NCBI RefSeq assembly: GCF_900103825.1
Contig: NZ_FNIF01000006.1
Span: 149,479-213,478, forward strand
Reading direction: 5' to 3'
Origin: Paenibacillus sp. yr247
GTDB lineage: Bacteria > Bacillota > Bacilli > Paenibacillales > NBRC-103111
Length of the DNA: 64,000 nt
Below are positions 1 through 9,734 of the stretch, one piece after another. The notes under the pieces are model-generated. The model saw only the letters and a program-made list of their open reading frames with translations. It was not told the DNA's origin and did no database searches. The position numbers and the translations under genes were made by a program. Position 1 is the first letter of the stretch. Every line of letters starts with the position of its first letter.

Positions 1-1
1 G

Positions 2-1225
2 TCTGGTGGATCGAACGGCAGTTCGCAGAAGGAAGTCAAGCTGCGTATCGGTACTTGGGAAGGCGGGGACGGCCTCAAAATTCAACAGCAAATCGCGGAT
101 AACTACAAAAAGACACACAGCAATGCTAGCATCTCCATCGAATCGGTGCCAGATCAGTACGGAACCAAGCTATTGACCCAGATCGCGGCTGGTCAAGCGC
201 CGGATATTTTCCAAATCGGCGACGGCGATGTCAGTATGTTCATGAAAAAAGGAGCGCTTGAAGATCTTACACCGTTTATTAAAAGCGGCAACGGCATTAA
301 AGTTGAAGATTATTATCAAAGTGTACTTGATGTAGGTAAACTGAACGGCAAATACTATACGTTACCGAAAGACTATTCAGATATTGCGGTATATTACAAC
401 AAGAAAATGTTCGACGCTGCGAATGTTCCTTATCCGAAAGCAGGGTGGACTTGGGATCAGTTTTATGACACCGCAAAGAAGCTGACCCTAAAAGATAACG
501 ACAAATATACGCAATGGGGCGTTAACTTGCCAGGGGGTTGGGTTCGCGCAATTTTGCCTATGATTAATTCATATGGTGGAAGCGTTATCAGCCCGGATGG
601 CAATAAAATCGACGGCTACATGAACAGCGACGGCACTGTCAAAGCGCTTCAGATGTACCAGGATATGTACCAGAAGGACCATATTTCACCGTCCAGCACG
701 GAAAGTCAGGCATTAAAAGGTGTTGACCTATTCGGCGCAGGCAAAGTGGCGATGAGCATAACCGGCAGATGGCCAGTGGAGAACTATAAGAAAAACAACG
801 AGCTATCCTTCGGAGTTGTTCAAATGCCTGTTGGCCCGAGCGGTGCAGCGAATACGATTTGCTATGCAGGTTACGGCCTATATTCGAAATCGTCGAACAA
901 AGAGGCGGCCTGGGATTACCTGAAATATTTGACTGGTCCGGAAGGACAGGAGCTGATGGCTGCGCACGCATTCACAGCCGTGAAGTCGACGGCGGAGAAG
1001 CTTGGGCAAACCAACGACCCAGTGTTGAAACCGTTCCTTGACGATATCCCGAATATCAAGGACTTCCCGGAAAAGGTGAGCCCATTCTTCGGAGTCTCAG
1101 GCGGCAAATCACTGCAGACAGTTATGGACAAAATGATGATCGGCAAACCGATCGACGTCAAAAGCGAACTGGATGCTGCTGCCAAGCAGGGTGACAAGGA
1201 TCTGCAAGCAGCAAAATCCGAATAA
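2..1225 (+). CDS. ABC transporter sugar-binding protein, 5' end outside window
   Basis: This is an extracellular solute-binding protein of family 1 (MalE/UgpB-like) that would capture a sugar or oligosaccharide for the two permeases downstream. The frame is open from base 2, so the signal peptide, lipobox and true start lie left of the window. The first ATG in view (146) is internal, because the upstream frame reads the usual first beta strand (VKLRIGTWEGGDG). Family features seen are the APDIFQIGDGD segment, the Y-x-L-P-K-D-Y strand and the GPEGQELM region typical of the C-terminal lobe. It ends 122 bases before the first permease, and an attenuator-like hairpin sits in the gap. Substrate cannot be read from sequence. 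The family call is firm. Confidence 0.93.
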   Translation, partial: SGGSNGSSQKEVKLRIGTWEGGDGLKIQQQIADNYKKTHSNASISIESVPDQYGTKLLTQIAAGQAPDIFQIGDGDVSMFMKKGALEDLTPFIKSGNGIKVEDYYQSVLDVGKLNGKYYTLPKDYSDIAVYYNKKMFDAANVPYPKAGWTWDQFYDTAKKLTLKDNDKYTQWGVNLPGGWVRAILPMINSYGGSVISPDGNKIDGYMNSDGTVKALQMYQDMYQKDHISPSSTESQALKGVDLFGAGKVAMSITGRWPVENYKKNNELSFGVVQMPVGPSGAANTICYAGYGLYSKSSNKEAAWDYLKYLTGPEGQELMAAHAFTAVKSTAEKLGQTNDPVLKPFLDDIPNIKDFPEKVSPFFGVSGGKSLQTVMDKMMIGKPIDVKSELDAAAKQGDKDLQAAKSE

Positions 1226-1264
1226 CTCGCAGTTGGGAAACAAGAATACCCGATTTCTATGGGG

Positions 1265-1297
1265 CGGGAAGGACAATAAGGGCTTCCCGTCTTTTCT
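1265..1297 (+). terminator. Intercistronic hairpin after binding-protein gene
   Basis: The arms CGGGAAG (1265-1271) and CTTCCCG (1283-1289) form a stem followed by TCTTTTCT. The hairpin lies between the binding-protein and permease genes. It could be a partial terminator or an mRNA 3'-end stabiliser that keeps binding-protein transcript above permease transcript. The function is inferred; the stem is seen. Confidence 0.55.
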
Positions 1298-1346
1298 ATT
1301 CTGCAACGCCATAACAAAAATGGCTACAAACGCTTGAGGTGATGAA

Positions 1347-2297
1347 ATGAGCAAGCAGGCGAACACGGAATTTTTCATTGAAACTGACAGTGTACGTAAA
1401 AAAATATGGTTGAACGCAACGCGCAAAGAGGCACTATGGTTTTACCTGTTAATCTCGCCATGGCTAATTGGGTTTATTTGTTTCATACTCGGGCCGATGA
1501 TCGCCTCGTTTATCATTAGTTTGACGAAATGGGATTTGCTGACACCTGCGAAATTTGTAGGCTTCAAAAACTATTCCAAAGCACTCAATCAGGATCCATT
1601 ATTTTGGCAGTCGCTTAAAGTGACGGTTATTTATTCAATCTTTTCCGTGCCCCTTGGGCTGATCTTCTCCTTGGCGCTTGCTCTGCTGCTCAATCAGGCG
1701 GCATGGGGAATTCGGTTATTCCGCACCATCTTCTATATGCCTGCCGTAGTAAGCGGCGTATCCGTCATGGTGCTTTGGATGTGGATTTTCAATCCGCAAA
1801 TTGGATTATTAAATACAATGCTCGGGTACATCGGCATTAACGGGCCTGGGTGGATTTTCGACCCCAATTGGGCGATGCCGTCCTTGATCATTATGAGTCT
1901 TTGGGGTATTGGCGGCGGAATGATAGTTTGGTTGGCTGGTCTGAAAGGGATTTCTCCTTCACTATATGAAGCGGCGAATCTAGACGGGGCGAACGCATGG
2001 CAGAAGTTCCGGAATGTTACGGTTCCAATGCTTACGCCGACTATTTTCTTTAACTTGATTATGGGTATTGTCGGCGCTCTGCAAACCTTCGGTCAGGCTT
2101 ATGTCATGACCAAAGGGGGGCCAATGAATTCAACCCTTTTCTACAACTACTATCTGTTTCAGCATGCGTTTGAGAACTTCAATATGGGTTACGCTTCGGC
2201 GCTCGCGTGGTTCTTGTTCCTGATTATCCTGATGCTCACGCTATTTGTAGTGAAATCGTCGGACGTATGGGTATATTACGAAGGGGAAAGGAAGTGA
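1347..2297 (+). CDS. Sugar ABC transporter permease, MalF/UgpA type
   Basis: This 316-residue inner-membrane permease of the CUT1 carbohydrate-importer family would pair with the permease 4 bases downstream. It has about six hydrophobic segments, beginning near residue 28 after a charged N-terminus. The EAA loop reads SPSLYEAANLDGANAWQKF near residue 210, the contact site for the ATPase. The ATG at 1347 follows TTGAGGTGATGAA, a good ribosome-binding site. The operon has no ATPase gene, so a shared MsmX-type ATPase is inferred. The substrate is unknown. Confidence 0.93.
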   Translation: MSKQANTEFFIETDSVRKKIWLNATRKEALWFYLLISPWLIGFICFILGPMIASFIISLTKWDLLTPAKFVGFKNYSKALNQDPLFWQSLKVTVIYSIFSVPLGLIFSLALALLLNQAAWGIRLFRTIFYMPAVVSGVSVMVLWMWIFNPQIGLLNTMLGYIGINGPGWIFDPNWAMPSLIIMSLWGIGGGMIVWLAGLKGISPSLYEAANLDGANAWQKFRNVTVPMLTPTIFFNLIMGIVGALQTFGQAYVMTKGGPMNSTLFYNYYLFQHAFENFNMGYASALAWFLFLIILMLTLFVVKSSDVWVYYEGERK

Positions 2298-2301
2298 CGG
2301 C

Positions 2302-3132
2302 ATGAAGAATACCAACTTGATGAAGTCCATCATCGTTTACGCGCTCCTTTTGTTTGGGTCCGCCGTCATGCTTGTGCCTTTCGCCTGGATGCTGTCGACG
2401 TCGCTTAAAGAATCGTTTCAGGTGTTCTCCGTTCCTGTGAAATGGATCCCCAGCCCAATCAAGTGGGACAACTATATCACAACTTTCTTGGGTCTTCCGT
2501 TCGGCAAGTGGCTCGGTAATACGATATTCATCACTCTGCTTAACATTTTCGGGACGCTGGTTTCCTGTACGGTAGTCGCTTACGGGTTCGCCCGTTTTCG
2601 CGCCAAATCCAAAAACGCACTTTTCATTGTGATGCTTTCTACCATGATGCTGCCAAGCTCCGTCACGATGATTCCCGTATTCTACCTGTTCCAGTCGCTC
2701 GGGTGGATGAATACGTTCTACCCGCTCATCGTGCCAGCCTTTTTCGGTCATGCATTCTTCATCTTCCTGCTTCGGCAATTCTTCATGTCGATCCCGATGG
2801 AGATGGAGGAAGCGGCCAAAATCGACGGTGCCAGCACGCTTGGCATTTTGTGGCGTGTCATTCTGCCTTTAACGGTTCCGGCGCTCATTACGGTAGCTAT
2901 CTTCCAGTTTAACGGCGTGTGGAACGATTTCATGGGACCGCTGCTCTATTTGAACAAACCTGAATTGTATACTCTGGCACTGGGTATCAACTTTTTCAAG
3001 AGCCAGAATGACGTTCAGTGGAATTACTTGATGACGGCTTCCATCGTCACGATGCTTCCGTCGCTCATTTTCTATTTTGTGGGACAAAAATATTTTGTGG
3101 AAAGCATTACACTCACCGGATCGAAGGGATAA
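2302..3132 (+). CDS. Sugar ABC transporter permease, MalG/UgpE type
   Basis: This is the second permease of the importer (276 residues, MalG-like), with about six membrane segments. The EAA motif MEMEEAAKIDGAS lies near residue 170. It starts four bases after the upstream permease stop, so the two are probably translationally coupled. The C-terminus (VGQKYFVESITLTGSKG) has the usual ending of CUT1 permeases. Only three bases separate it from the next gene, which is not a transporter component but belongs to the same transcript by spacing. Confidence 0.93.
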   Translation: MKNTNLMKSIIVYALLLFGSAVMLVPFAWMLSTSLKESFQVFSVPVKWIPSPIKWDNYITTFLGLPFGKWLGNTIFITLLNIFGTLVSCTVVAYGFARFRAKSKNALFIVMLSTMMLPSSVTMIPVFYLFQSLGWMNTFYPLIVPAFFGHAFFIFLLRQFFMSIPMEMEEAAKIDGASTLGILWRVILPLTVPALITVAIFQFNGVWNDFMGPLLYLNKPELYTLALGINFFKSQNDVQWNYLMTASIVTMLPSLIFYFVGQKYFVESITLTGSKG

Positions 3133-3135
3133 CGT

Positions 3136-5505
3136 ATGTCAAAGCTTGCAAATGGCGCTGGCTGGACCGTAGGCGTTGGTCTAATGTCCGCTGCGGTGCT
3201 AGGATTGGAGATCGCCCTTACGAATGTGTTCGGCGTGATACAGCAGTACCACTACGTATCGTTCATTGTGTCGCTCGCCGTATTTGGCATTGGGGCAGGA
3301 GCTTATGCCTCCTATCGGAAAAACCCGGGGGGCACAGGCAACAGTTCGGCTGGCTGGGTATGCGTGGCCGTCGGTTTGTTTATTATTACGTTAAGCTTTG
3401 TTCTTGCCAAGTTCCCCTATGTTGGTGAGCTCGCGGTCTACGCACTGCTCTGCACCGTGCCGTTCTTTCTGTTCGGCTGGGTGATGGGCCGCGCGCTCGG
3501 CAGCGGATCCGCACCGGCATCCATAATTTACGCAGCCGACCTGCTTGGCGCCGGAGTGGGCGCCGCAGTCTCCTATGTGCTGCTCGATCGGCTTGGGGGT
3601 TTTGCCACGGTATTCGCTCTCTCGGCGCTGTGCTTCGCGTCTGCCGTAACAATGTTCTCGCTGTCTGCCGGTTATACGGACCGTCAGCGACGTCAGAGCC
3701 GAAGTGTTGGCCTCGTGACCGGCATCGTCCTGCTTGTTGCAGTGCCGCTTGGTATATGGCTGGGTGCCGAAACCGATGCTTGGAGGCTTGATTTCACCGG
3801 CATGAAAGGTGTCGCGCCTGACAAGACGATAGTCGGTACGCTGAAGGGAAAACCCGATGCGCGCGTCATACGCACCGAATGGGACAGCTTTGCGCGGACC
3901 GATACGGTGAGCACATCAGACGAGAGCCGCAGAATTATGTTTGTCGACGGTGGAGCCGGCAGCTATATGTACAAGTTCAATGGAGACCTGGGATCGGTGG
4001 CGGGGCTCGCACGCGATATCGAGTTTCTGCCGTTTGCAGCTGGGCCGGCGGATAAGTCGATCATCGTTGGTGCCGGCGGAGGACGTGATATATTATATAC
4101 GCTTATGGCTGGAGCCAAGGAAGTCACAGCTGTAGAACTGAGCCCAGGCCTTGTGAAGAGTATGCGGGCTTTTGCCGATTACAATGGTTCGATCCTAGAC
4201 CGTCAGGGCGTACACACCGTTATTGGCGATGGGCGCAGTGTGCTGGAGCGAAGCCGCGAGTCTTATGATCTCATCGTGCTTGACCTTGTCTATTCGCAGG
4301 TCGGAGGTATCGGCGGGCAAGCGCTCGCCGAGAACTATGTGTTTACCCGCGAAGCTTTCGCGACATATTTGCAACGTCTGAACCCGAACGGCCGGATCAT
4401 TATTATCTCGCACCAAGGGATTGAAGGCATCCGCGCTTATTATACCGGATTCGAATCGCTCCTGCGCACAACCGGTGGGAAGCCAGGTGATGTTGCAAGG
4501 CACACGGCACTTCTGATGGCGCCCGAAGGCTCCGCTTCTCCAAATCTAACCATGTCAATTATCCAGAAGTCGCCGCTTACGCAGCAGCAGCTTCAACTTC
4601 TGAAGGCCGGAACGCAGTCTCTCGGGCTAAATGCGCTTTTCCTGCCGAACTCGAATGAACAGCTGCTAAAGCCGCTCTTGAACGGCAAGACGGGGTTCGA
4701 TCAGTTCGTTCGTGATTCCGAATATAACGTTTATCCGACGACCGACGACAAGCCGTTCTTCTTCCAGGTGGAGCAATCGCTGCCCGTTTCTCTGCATCAA
4801 TGGTTTATCGTCATCGCGCTGCTCTCCGTGCTCTTTGCCTTCTTTCTCTGGAGGCAAGAAATTGCGCCACAGCTTCTCAGCGTACGTGCCGGTTCAACGG
4901 CCGATGGGGGACGGACGCCCATTCCCAAACGTTTTGGTGCGATGTCCTACTATATCCTGCTCGGTATTGGCTATATGTGCATCCAAACCGCAATCATTCA
5001 AAAAACAATGATTTACGCTGGCGGCCCTGTTCTTGCGGCCATCGTCGTCATCGTTACAATGCTGCTAGGCGGGAGTCTGGGCAGCGGTATTGCCGGACGT
5101 TTTAAGGTATCGGTTCTTGTAGCCGTGATTGCGGTGATTGTCCTTACCATCGGACTGATCATGCTGGACTTCCTGCTGGGCGACAGACTAATTGCACTCG
5201 GCACAATCACCCGCATGGCTGTTATCGGTATTGCCATATTTCTGCTAGGCATACTGCTTGGCATTCCACTGCCAGCCGGACTCAGGACGGAAGAACGGCG
5301 CGCGCAAGGCTCATCACCGCTCTTTTTCGCGGTTAACGGCATCGCCGGCGTCTGGGGATCGTGGCTTGCTATAACCGTCTCGGTAACATCCGGACTCACG
5401 ATTACACTTGCTATAGGCTGCCTTTGTTACGCAGTTATCGTTTTTGAACGAATCATTCGACTTAGGAGGCTTAAACATGAACGAATTGGAACAAACGAAT
5501 CTTAA
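3136..5505 (+). CDS. Membrane protein with spermidine-synthase-like domain
   Basis: A 789-residue fusion. Roughly residues 1-210 form about six to seven membrane helices, a soluble SpeE-like Rossmann methyltransferase fold occupies about 230-540, and another set of helices runs from about 555 to the end. The AdoMet-binding glycine loop IIVGAGGGRD is near residue 309, followed by the acidic strand end VTAVELSPG. The spermidine-synthase catalytic motif (DxxDP-like) is replaced by LDLVYSQ near residue 378, so aminopropyl transfer is doubtful. Such membrane-flanked SpeE domains are known in bacteria but mostly lack an assigned reaction. It is oddly placed inside a sugar-uptake operon, three bases after a permease gene. 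Its last 29 bases overlap the next gene. Confidence 0.8.
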   Translation: MSKLANGAGWTVGVGLMSAAVLGLEIALTNVFGVIQQYHYVSFIVSLAVFGIGAGAYASYRKNPGGTGNSSAGWVCVAVGLFIITLSFVLAKFPYVGELAVYALLCTVPFFLFGWVMGRALGSGSAPASIIYAADLLGAGVGAAVSYVLLDRLGGFATVFALSALCFASAVTMFSLSAGYTDRQRRQSRSVGLVTGIVLLVAVPLGIWLGAETDAWRLDFTGMKGVAPDKTIVGTLKGKPDARVIRTEWDSFARTDTVSTSDESRRIMFVDGGAGSYMYKFNGDLGSVAGLARDIEFLPFAAGPADKSIIVGAGGGRDILYTLMAGAKEVTAVELSPGLVKSMRAFADYNGSILDRQGVHTVIGDGRSVLERSRESYDLIVLDLVYSQVGGIGGQALAENYVFTREAFATYLQRLNPNGRIIIISHQGIEGIRAYYTGFESLLRTTGGKPGDVARHTALLMAPEGSASPNLTMSIIQKSPLTQQQLQLLKAGTQSLGLNALFLPNSNEQLLKPLLNGKTGFDQFVRDSEYNVYPTTDDKPFFFQVEQSLPVSLHQWFIVIALLSVLFAFFLWRQEIAPQLLSVRAGSTADGGRTPIPKRFGAMSYYILLGIGYMCIQTAIIQKTMIYAGGPVLAAIVVIVTMLLGGSLGSGIAGRFKVSVLVAVIAVIVLTIGLIMLDFLLGDRLIALGTITRMAVIGIAIFLLGILLGIPLPAGLRTEERRAQGSSPLFFAVNGIAGVWGSWLAITVSVTSGLTITLAIGCLCYAVIVFERIIRLRRLKHERIGTNES

Positions 5506-7831
5506 CCTCGGATCCGTTTTGGAAAATTACCATGAATCGCGAGAAACGCACGGCTTATCCTGGCAGGATCTTTATATTTGCGCAGGCAATCGCGCATATC
5601 TGATAGGCAGCCAGAATGGCGGTTTCCCGGATTTCGGCCATCATGTTAAACAGGAGATGGGAGGGCTTTGGGTCCATCCGATCAAGCTGCTGGACGGTTT
5701 CTGGCTGCATATCGCCGACACCGATGCAAGATCCTCTGCTGACGGCAAGTGGCTGACGGAATCCGACTCGTTCCACAATTATCCGTTCTTCAACGAACAC
5801 CGATACCGGCTTTCGTCACTTCAGCTTGAGGTTGTGCGAAGGCAGTTTTGCCCGGACGATACAGAAGGTGTCGTTGTTACCTATTTGCTGCGTGATTTGA
5901 GCGGCGGAGACCGCAAGCTATCCTTAAGCTTCCTTGCTCGGACGGATTTGAGTCCTGTTTGGTTCTCAGAAGGCAAAGGCATCGAGGACGGCCGGGACGA
6001 AGGACGCCTTCTTGCGGAGGAAGGTCTTTTCCTGGCGAAGGATGATCTAAATCCATGGCATGTCGTCTTAGGTGCTGATCGCGGTTATAACCGCGGTAAA
6101 GTCGGCAGGGAGTTATTCGGACCGCATTGGACGTCGGGCAAAGGAATTAGCGGATCGCTCTCTTACGAGGATGTGTCCGTACCGGCCAACGGTGAGGCGG
6201 AAATCCGCTTTTTTATCGCCGGATCGTACAATTCCGAGGAGGAAGCACGCCTTACCTATAAGAAGCTTGCGAGCAGCCATGCGGAGCTTTGGGAAGCGAA
6301 ACGTCTGCGGTATGAGGCCATTGCGGAATGTACAGTGGTAACCATTCCTGACAAGCATCTGCAGAAAGTGTTCGATTGGGTCAAATTTCACAACGATTGG
6401 TTCGTCCGCGAAGTGCCGGAAATCGGGCGCGGAATGGGCGCAGGCCATCCGGAATACCCGTGGTGGTTCGGCTGCGACAACAGCTACACGCTGCTCGGCC
6501 TGCTTCCGGTTGGTGGATTGAAGATGGCGCAGGAGACGCTGAATTTGATTCTGAAGGCATCGGAGAAGGAGAACGGCAATGGCAGAATCATCCACGAGCT
6601 GTCGACTAGCGGTCTTGTTGCAAATCCGGGCAATACACAGGAGACCGCGCATTTTATTCAGTGCGTCTGGGAAGTGTTCCAGTGGACTGGAGACATTGAA
6701 TTCCTGCGCAGTGTGTATACGGCCGTAAAGAAGGGATTAACTTGGCTGCTTGAAGAAATGGACCCGGACGGGGACTTGCTGCCGGAGGGCTACGGCATTA
6801 TCGAGATCGAAGGCCTCAATGTAGAGCTTATCGACTCGGCCGTATACACATGGTCGGCGCTTTGTGCAGGCTCGCAGATGGCTGAGTTATTCGGTGAATC
6901 AGACCTTTCACGACACTATGCACATCTGGCGGAACGCCTCAACGAGAAAATTAACCGCGATCTGTGGATTGAGAAGGAAGGCCTGTATGCGGACGCGATG
7001 GCGACCGTTAGTAAGGTGCTGAATCGGATTGATATTTACATCGAACGTGCCCGAAGAATGGGGGCAGACAGAGCCATCAAGTACATGGAAGAGATGAAGG
7101 CGGAGATGTCGCAGCTGGATCCGGAGAGCGAGCAGGCTTGGCTGTTCAAGAACTGGGTCATCAATACGCCTATGGAAACCGGACTCGCGCCTCGCGATAA
7201 GGCGGTCAGGGCGCTCGACCGGATGGGGACGGACGAATTCACGGGGCCGTGGGGCACGTACTTGTCAGGTTTGTACCAGGATCAGATGATGACCATATCT
7301 ACGGGCGTGCAGGCGGTCGCTGAAGCGCGTTACGACAGGATGGACGAATCACTCCGTTACATTCGTCTCATTGCTTCGACATTCAACATGCGATTGCCGG
7401 GATCGATTTCGGAGATGTCCCCGGATTACGGCTGCTTTGTGCAGGCATGGACCATTTACGGAATGGCTTGGCCGCTTATGACACGGATGTTCGGTATTCA
7501 GCCCAAGGCGCATTTGCGAGAACTGATGCTGCGTCCGCGACTGCCGAAGGAATGGAACGATATAGCAGCTGAGAAGGTTCATATTGGTCTGGGCAAGTAC
7601 GAGAATGTGCTCGGCATCCGCATCTCCCGTACCGAAATGACGGATATTTACCTATTCGGGCTTGAGCATCCGGATTGGACAATCTTACTGGATTTGGCAG
7701 ATGCCGCGACCTCTTCGGTTACTATTGACGGTGCAGCCGTTAAGTGGGAATCCGTAGCATCCGATGGTTCCGCCGTCTTTCGGATTTCCGGCGCGGGACA
7801 GCATGAAGTAAAGGTAGAGCGGAACATTTAA
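5477..7831 (+). CDS. (alpha/alpha)6-barrel glycoside hydrolase, debranching-enzyme-like
   Basis: A cytosolic protein of 784 residues with no signal peptide. An N-terminal beta-sandwich (about 1-270) is followed by a helical barrel resembling amylo-alpha-1,6-glucosidase and related six-hairpin glycosidases. Segments such as GAGHPEYPWWFGCDNSY, IIHELSTSGLVANPGN and PWGTYLSGLYQDQMM fit that fold. A short beta domain ends the protein. The start is ATG 5477, preceded by AGGAGG at 5464-5469; an upstream in-frame ATG at 5444 has no such site. It probably hydrolyses the oligosaccharide imported by the preceding transporter, but linkage specificity and catalytic acids cannot be fixed by eye. Exact GH family is uncertain. 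Confidence 0.75.
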   Translation: MNELEQTNLNLGSVLENYHESRETHGLSWQDLYICAGNRAYLIGSQNGGFPDFGHHVKQEMGGLWVHPIKLLDGFWLHIADTDARSSADGKWLTESDSFHNYPFFNEHRYRLSSLQLEVVRRQFCPDDTEGVVVTYLLRDLSGGDRKLSLSFLARTDLSPVWFSEGKGIEDGRDEGRLLAEEGLFLAKDDLNPWHVVLGADRGYNRGKVGRELFGPHWTSGKGISGSLSYEDVSVPANGEAEIRFFIAGSYNSEEEARLTYKKLASSHAELWEAKRLRYEAIAECTVVTIPDKHLQKVFDWVKFHNDWFVREVPEIGRGMGAGHPEYPWWFGCDNSYTLLGLLPVGGLKMAQETLNLILKASEKENGNGRIIHELSTSGLVANPGNTQETAHFIQCVWEVFQWTGDIEFLRSVYTAVKKGLTWLLEEMDPDGDLLPEGYGIIEIEGLNVELIDSAVYTWSALCAGSQMAELFGESDLSRHYAHLAERLNEKINRDLWIEKEGLYADAMATVSKVLNRIDIYIERARRMGADRAIKYMEEMKAEMSQLDPESEQAWLFKNWVINTPMETGLAPRDKAVRALDRMGTDEFTGPWGTYLSGLYQDQMMTISTGVQAVAEARYDRMDESLRYIRLIASTFNMRLPGSISEMSPDYGCFVQAWTIYGMAWPLMTRMFGIQPKAHLRELMLRPRLPKEWNDIAAEKVHIGLGKYENVLGIRISRTEMTDIYLFGLEHPDWTILLDLADAATSSVTIDGAAVKWESVASDGSAVFRISGAGQHEVKVERNI

Positions 7832-7926
7832 AAACGGCGCGATGGGCATTATCGAAACCTCGATTTCCTCCGGTTCAAACTTTTTTGCACTCGAAGTTCT
7901 ATAGAATTTCTGAAAGTTTGGAGGTT

Positions 7927-8778
7927 ATGAAATTGAAATTAAGTGCAGAAGAATTGTCCGCCGGGAAGCTGCTGCCTGAAACAGTGGAACTAGCTGCAAG
8001 TCTCATTCAAGCCAACGGTTATGTTATTTTTGAGAAGGTCCTGCCTGAACAATTGGTGGACAAATTATTCAACCGCTATATCGAAATTTTGGAGCCCTAT
8101 CTGGAGGAGCATCACGACGAAGTTTTCAACCCTAAGAACGGATTTAATGACGGTACTAACCATATTCGCTTGTATTTGCCATTCGAGATGCCGTTCATTG
8201 ACGAGTCGATTATCGCACACCCGTTTGTGCTGCAAGTGGTGGATCATTTGCTGGGTGAGGACAGTGTGCTCCATTATTTCGCCACAAACACGTCGCTGCC
8301 AGGCGGGCAAAAGTGCCAACCCGTACATGCGGATACAGGTGCGATGTTTGGTGATCGTTGTTCGGTTAATCTGCCGATATCGAACCTGGTTGTTAACTTT
8401 CCTCTCGTCGATACACACGAAAACAACGGCCCAATGGAAATTTGGCCAGGTGGAACTCATTTGCTGCCCGACTATTGGTACGGACCTAAATCGTACAACA
8501 AAAACAAATTGGCCGAGCATATGACCTCCATCAAAGCTTTTATGCCAGCCGGTTCTATCATGATCAGGGATGACCGCATGTGGCATCGGGGAACGCCGAA
8601 CCGCTCTGATCAGCCTCGTCCGAACATTGCTATGATTTATGCGCCTAAGGATCGTGCGCCCCGAAACGGCGGGACCATTCAAATTCCACAGGAAACTTAC
8701 GATCAACTTTCTGACAGAGCGAAGAAGCTTTTGCGCAATGAAAAAATCGGATTCGCTGTAGCCCAGCCTACTCATTAA
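7927..8778 (+). CDS. Phytanoyl-CoA dioxygenase (PhyH) family protein
   Basis: This 283-residue member of the Fe(II)/2-oxoglutarate-dependent PhyH family has a double-stranded beta-helix. The iron-binding triad is visible as HAD in CQPVHADTGAMFG and the distal His in DRMWHRGTPNRSD. The Arg and Pro following that motif fit 2-oxoglutarate binding. The start is ATG 7927 with GGAGG at 7920-7924; an in-frame TTG at 7885 lacks a ribosome-binding site. It sits between the glycosidase and a TIM-barrel isomerase. The same PhyH-isomerase pairing recurs at 19.6-21.3 kb, so it probably oxidises a sugar or polyol derivative rather than a lipid. The substrate is unknown. Confidence 0.85.
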   Translation: MKLKLSAEELSAGKLLPETVELAASLIQANGYVIFEKVLPEQLVDKLFNRYIEILEPYLEEHHDEVFNPKNGFNDGTNHIRLYLPFEMPFIDESIIAHPFVLQVVDHLLGEDSVLHYFATNTSLPGGQKCQPVHADTGAMFGDRCSVNLPISNLVVNFPLVDTHENNGPMEIWPGGTHLLPDYWYGPKSYNKNKLAEHMTSIKAFMPAGSIMIRDDRMWHRGTPNRSDQPRPNIAMIYAPKDRAPRNGGTIQIPQETYDQLSDRAKKLLRNEKIGFAVAQPTH

Positions 8779-8798
8779 AAATAAGGAGAGGAATCATC

Positions 8799-9590
8799 AT
8801 GAAATTAGGTATTATAACATCACCCAATTCAAATAGTTTCGAATATGCCGCCGGTCTTGGGCTCGAGTTCGTAGAGTTTTGCATTAATGTGGAACAAGAT
8901 GTGCAACAGTTCGCTTCCCGCGTTTCGGAGCTGAAAGCTGCCAGCGAACGCTTCGGCGTAAAAGTCGGCTCTATAGGAAGATGGGGCTCTGACCGAATCG
9001 CGAAGGACGGAAGTGTCATCGAAGAGGAACTGCAAGCGTCGTATGCGTTGATCGACGCATCAAGCGAGCTTGGCTGCCCAGTATTCGTATGCGGCAGCAA
9101 TTATGTTAAGGAACGTTCGTATTTCGACAATGTCGTATCCGCGATTTCTTACTTCTCGAAGTTAATTGAATATGGGCAGGCCAAAGGTGTGAGAATCGCC
9201 ACCTATAATTGCCATTGGAACAATTTTATTGTGGATGACACAGCGTGGAAGTTAATTCATGGCCATTTACCAGAGCTCGGCATTAAATATGATCCGTCTC
9301 ATGCCCGCTATGCCGGTCAAGATTATTTGAAAGAAATGAACGATTGGGGTAATCGATTCTTACATGTACATATTAAAGGCTCCGTCATCATTGACGGCAA
9401 GCGGTTCGACGATCCACCAGCGGGACTTGATCAGACCGATTGGGGCACATTTATGGCAATCCTGTACAGTGTCGGATACGAAGGCGGCCTAAGTATCGAG
9501 CCGCATTCCCATACATGGACCGGGGAGCTTGGAAACCAAGGCGTCAAGTATACCGTCGCATATATGAACAAGCTGCTGTTCCGCATGTAA
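8799..9590 (+). CDS. Sugar phosphate isomerase/epimerase-like TIM barrel
   Basis: This 263-residue protein of the xylose-isomerase-like TIM-barrel superfamily (IolE/IolI/Hyi type) would isomerise or epimerise a sugar or keto-sugar in the cytosol. Candidate metal ligands are visible in the expected order: YDPSHARYAG (Asp and His), HVHIKG (His) and SIEPHSH (Glu). The start ATG follows AAGGAGAGGA, 20 bases after the PhyH stop. It is the last gene of the operon; a terminator-like hairpin follows at 9683. Family members are highly diverse in substrate, so only the fold and likely metal dependence are firm. Confidence 0.85.
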   Translation: MKLGIITSPNSNSFEYAAGLGLEFVEFCINVEQDVQQFASRVSELKAASERFGVKVGSIGRWGSDRIAKDGSVIEEELQASYALIDASSELGCPVFVCGSNYVKERSYFDNVVSAISYFSKLIEYGQAKGVRIATYNCHWNNFIVDDTAWKLIHGHLPELGIKYDPSHARYAGQDYLKEMNDWGNRFLHVHIKGSVIIDGKRFDDPPAGLDQTDWGTFMAILYSVGYEGGLSIEPHSHTWTGELGNQGVKYTVAYMNKLLFRM

Positions 9591-9682
9591 GAGACAAACG
9601 TAGTTAGTAGGGTTGTGTGGCAAGAAATTCAACCATGCGGGATGGGCGATTGTAGACAGATGTTTAGTTGGTTATTTATTAG

Positions 9683-9720
9683 ACCGGGACTCCATGGGAA
9701 ATAAGGGTTCCGGTTTATTT
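9683..9720 (+). terminator. Rho-independent terminator of the first operon
   Basis: The arms ACCGGGA (9683-9689) and TTCCGGT (9708-9714) pair with one G-U, and TTATTTT follows. It lies 92 bases after the isomerase stop and closes the first uptake operon. Confidence 0.6.
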
Positions 9721-9734
9721 TGGGAATCCAGTAA

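Noticed and set aside
3136..5505. Calling the SpeE-like membrane protein a spermidine synthase (speE)
   Set aside because: The aminopropyltransferase catalytic motif is replaced by LDLVYSQ, and flanking membrane helices are not found in SpeE.
7885..7926. TTG start for the first PhyH protein
   Set aside because: No ribosome-binding site; ATG 7927 follows GGAGG and matches the usual N-terminus.
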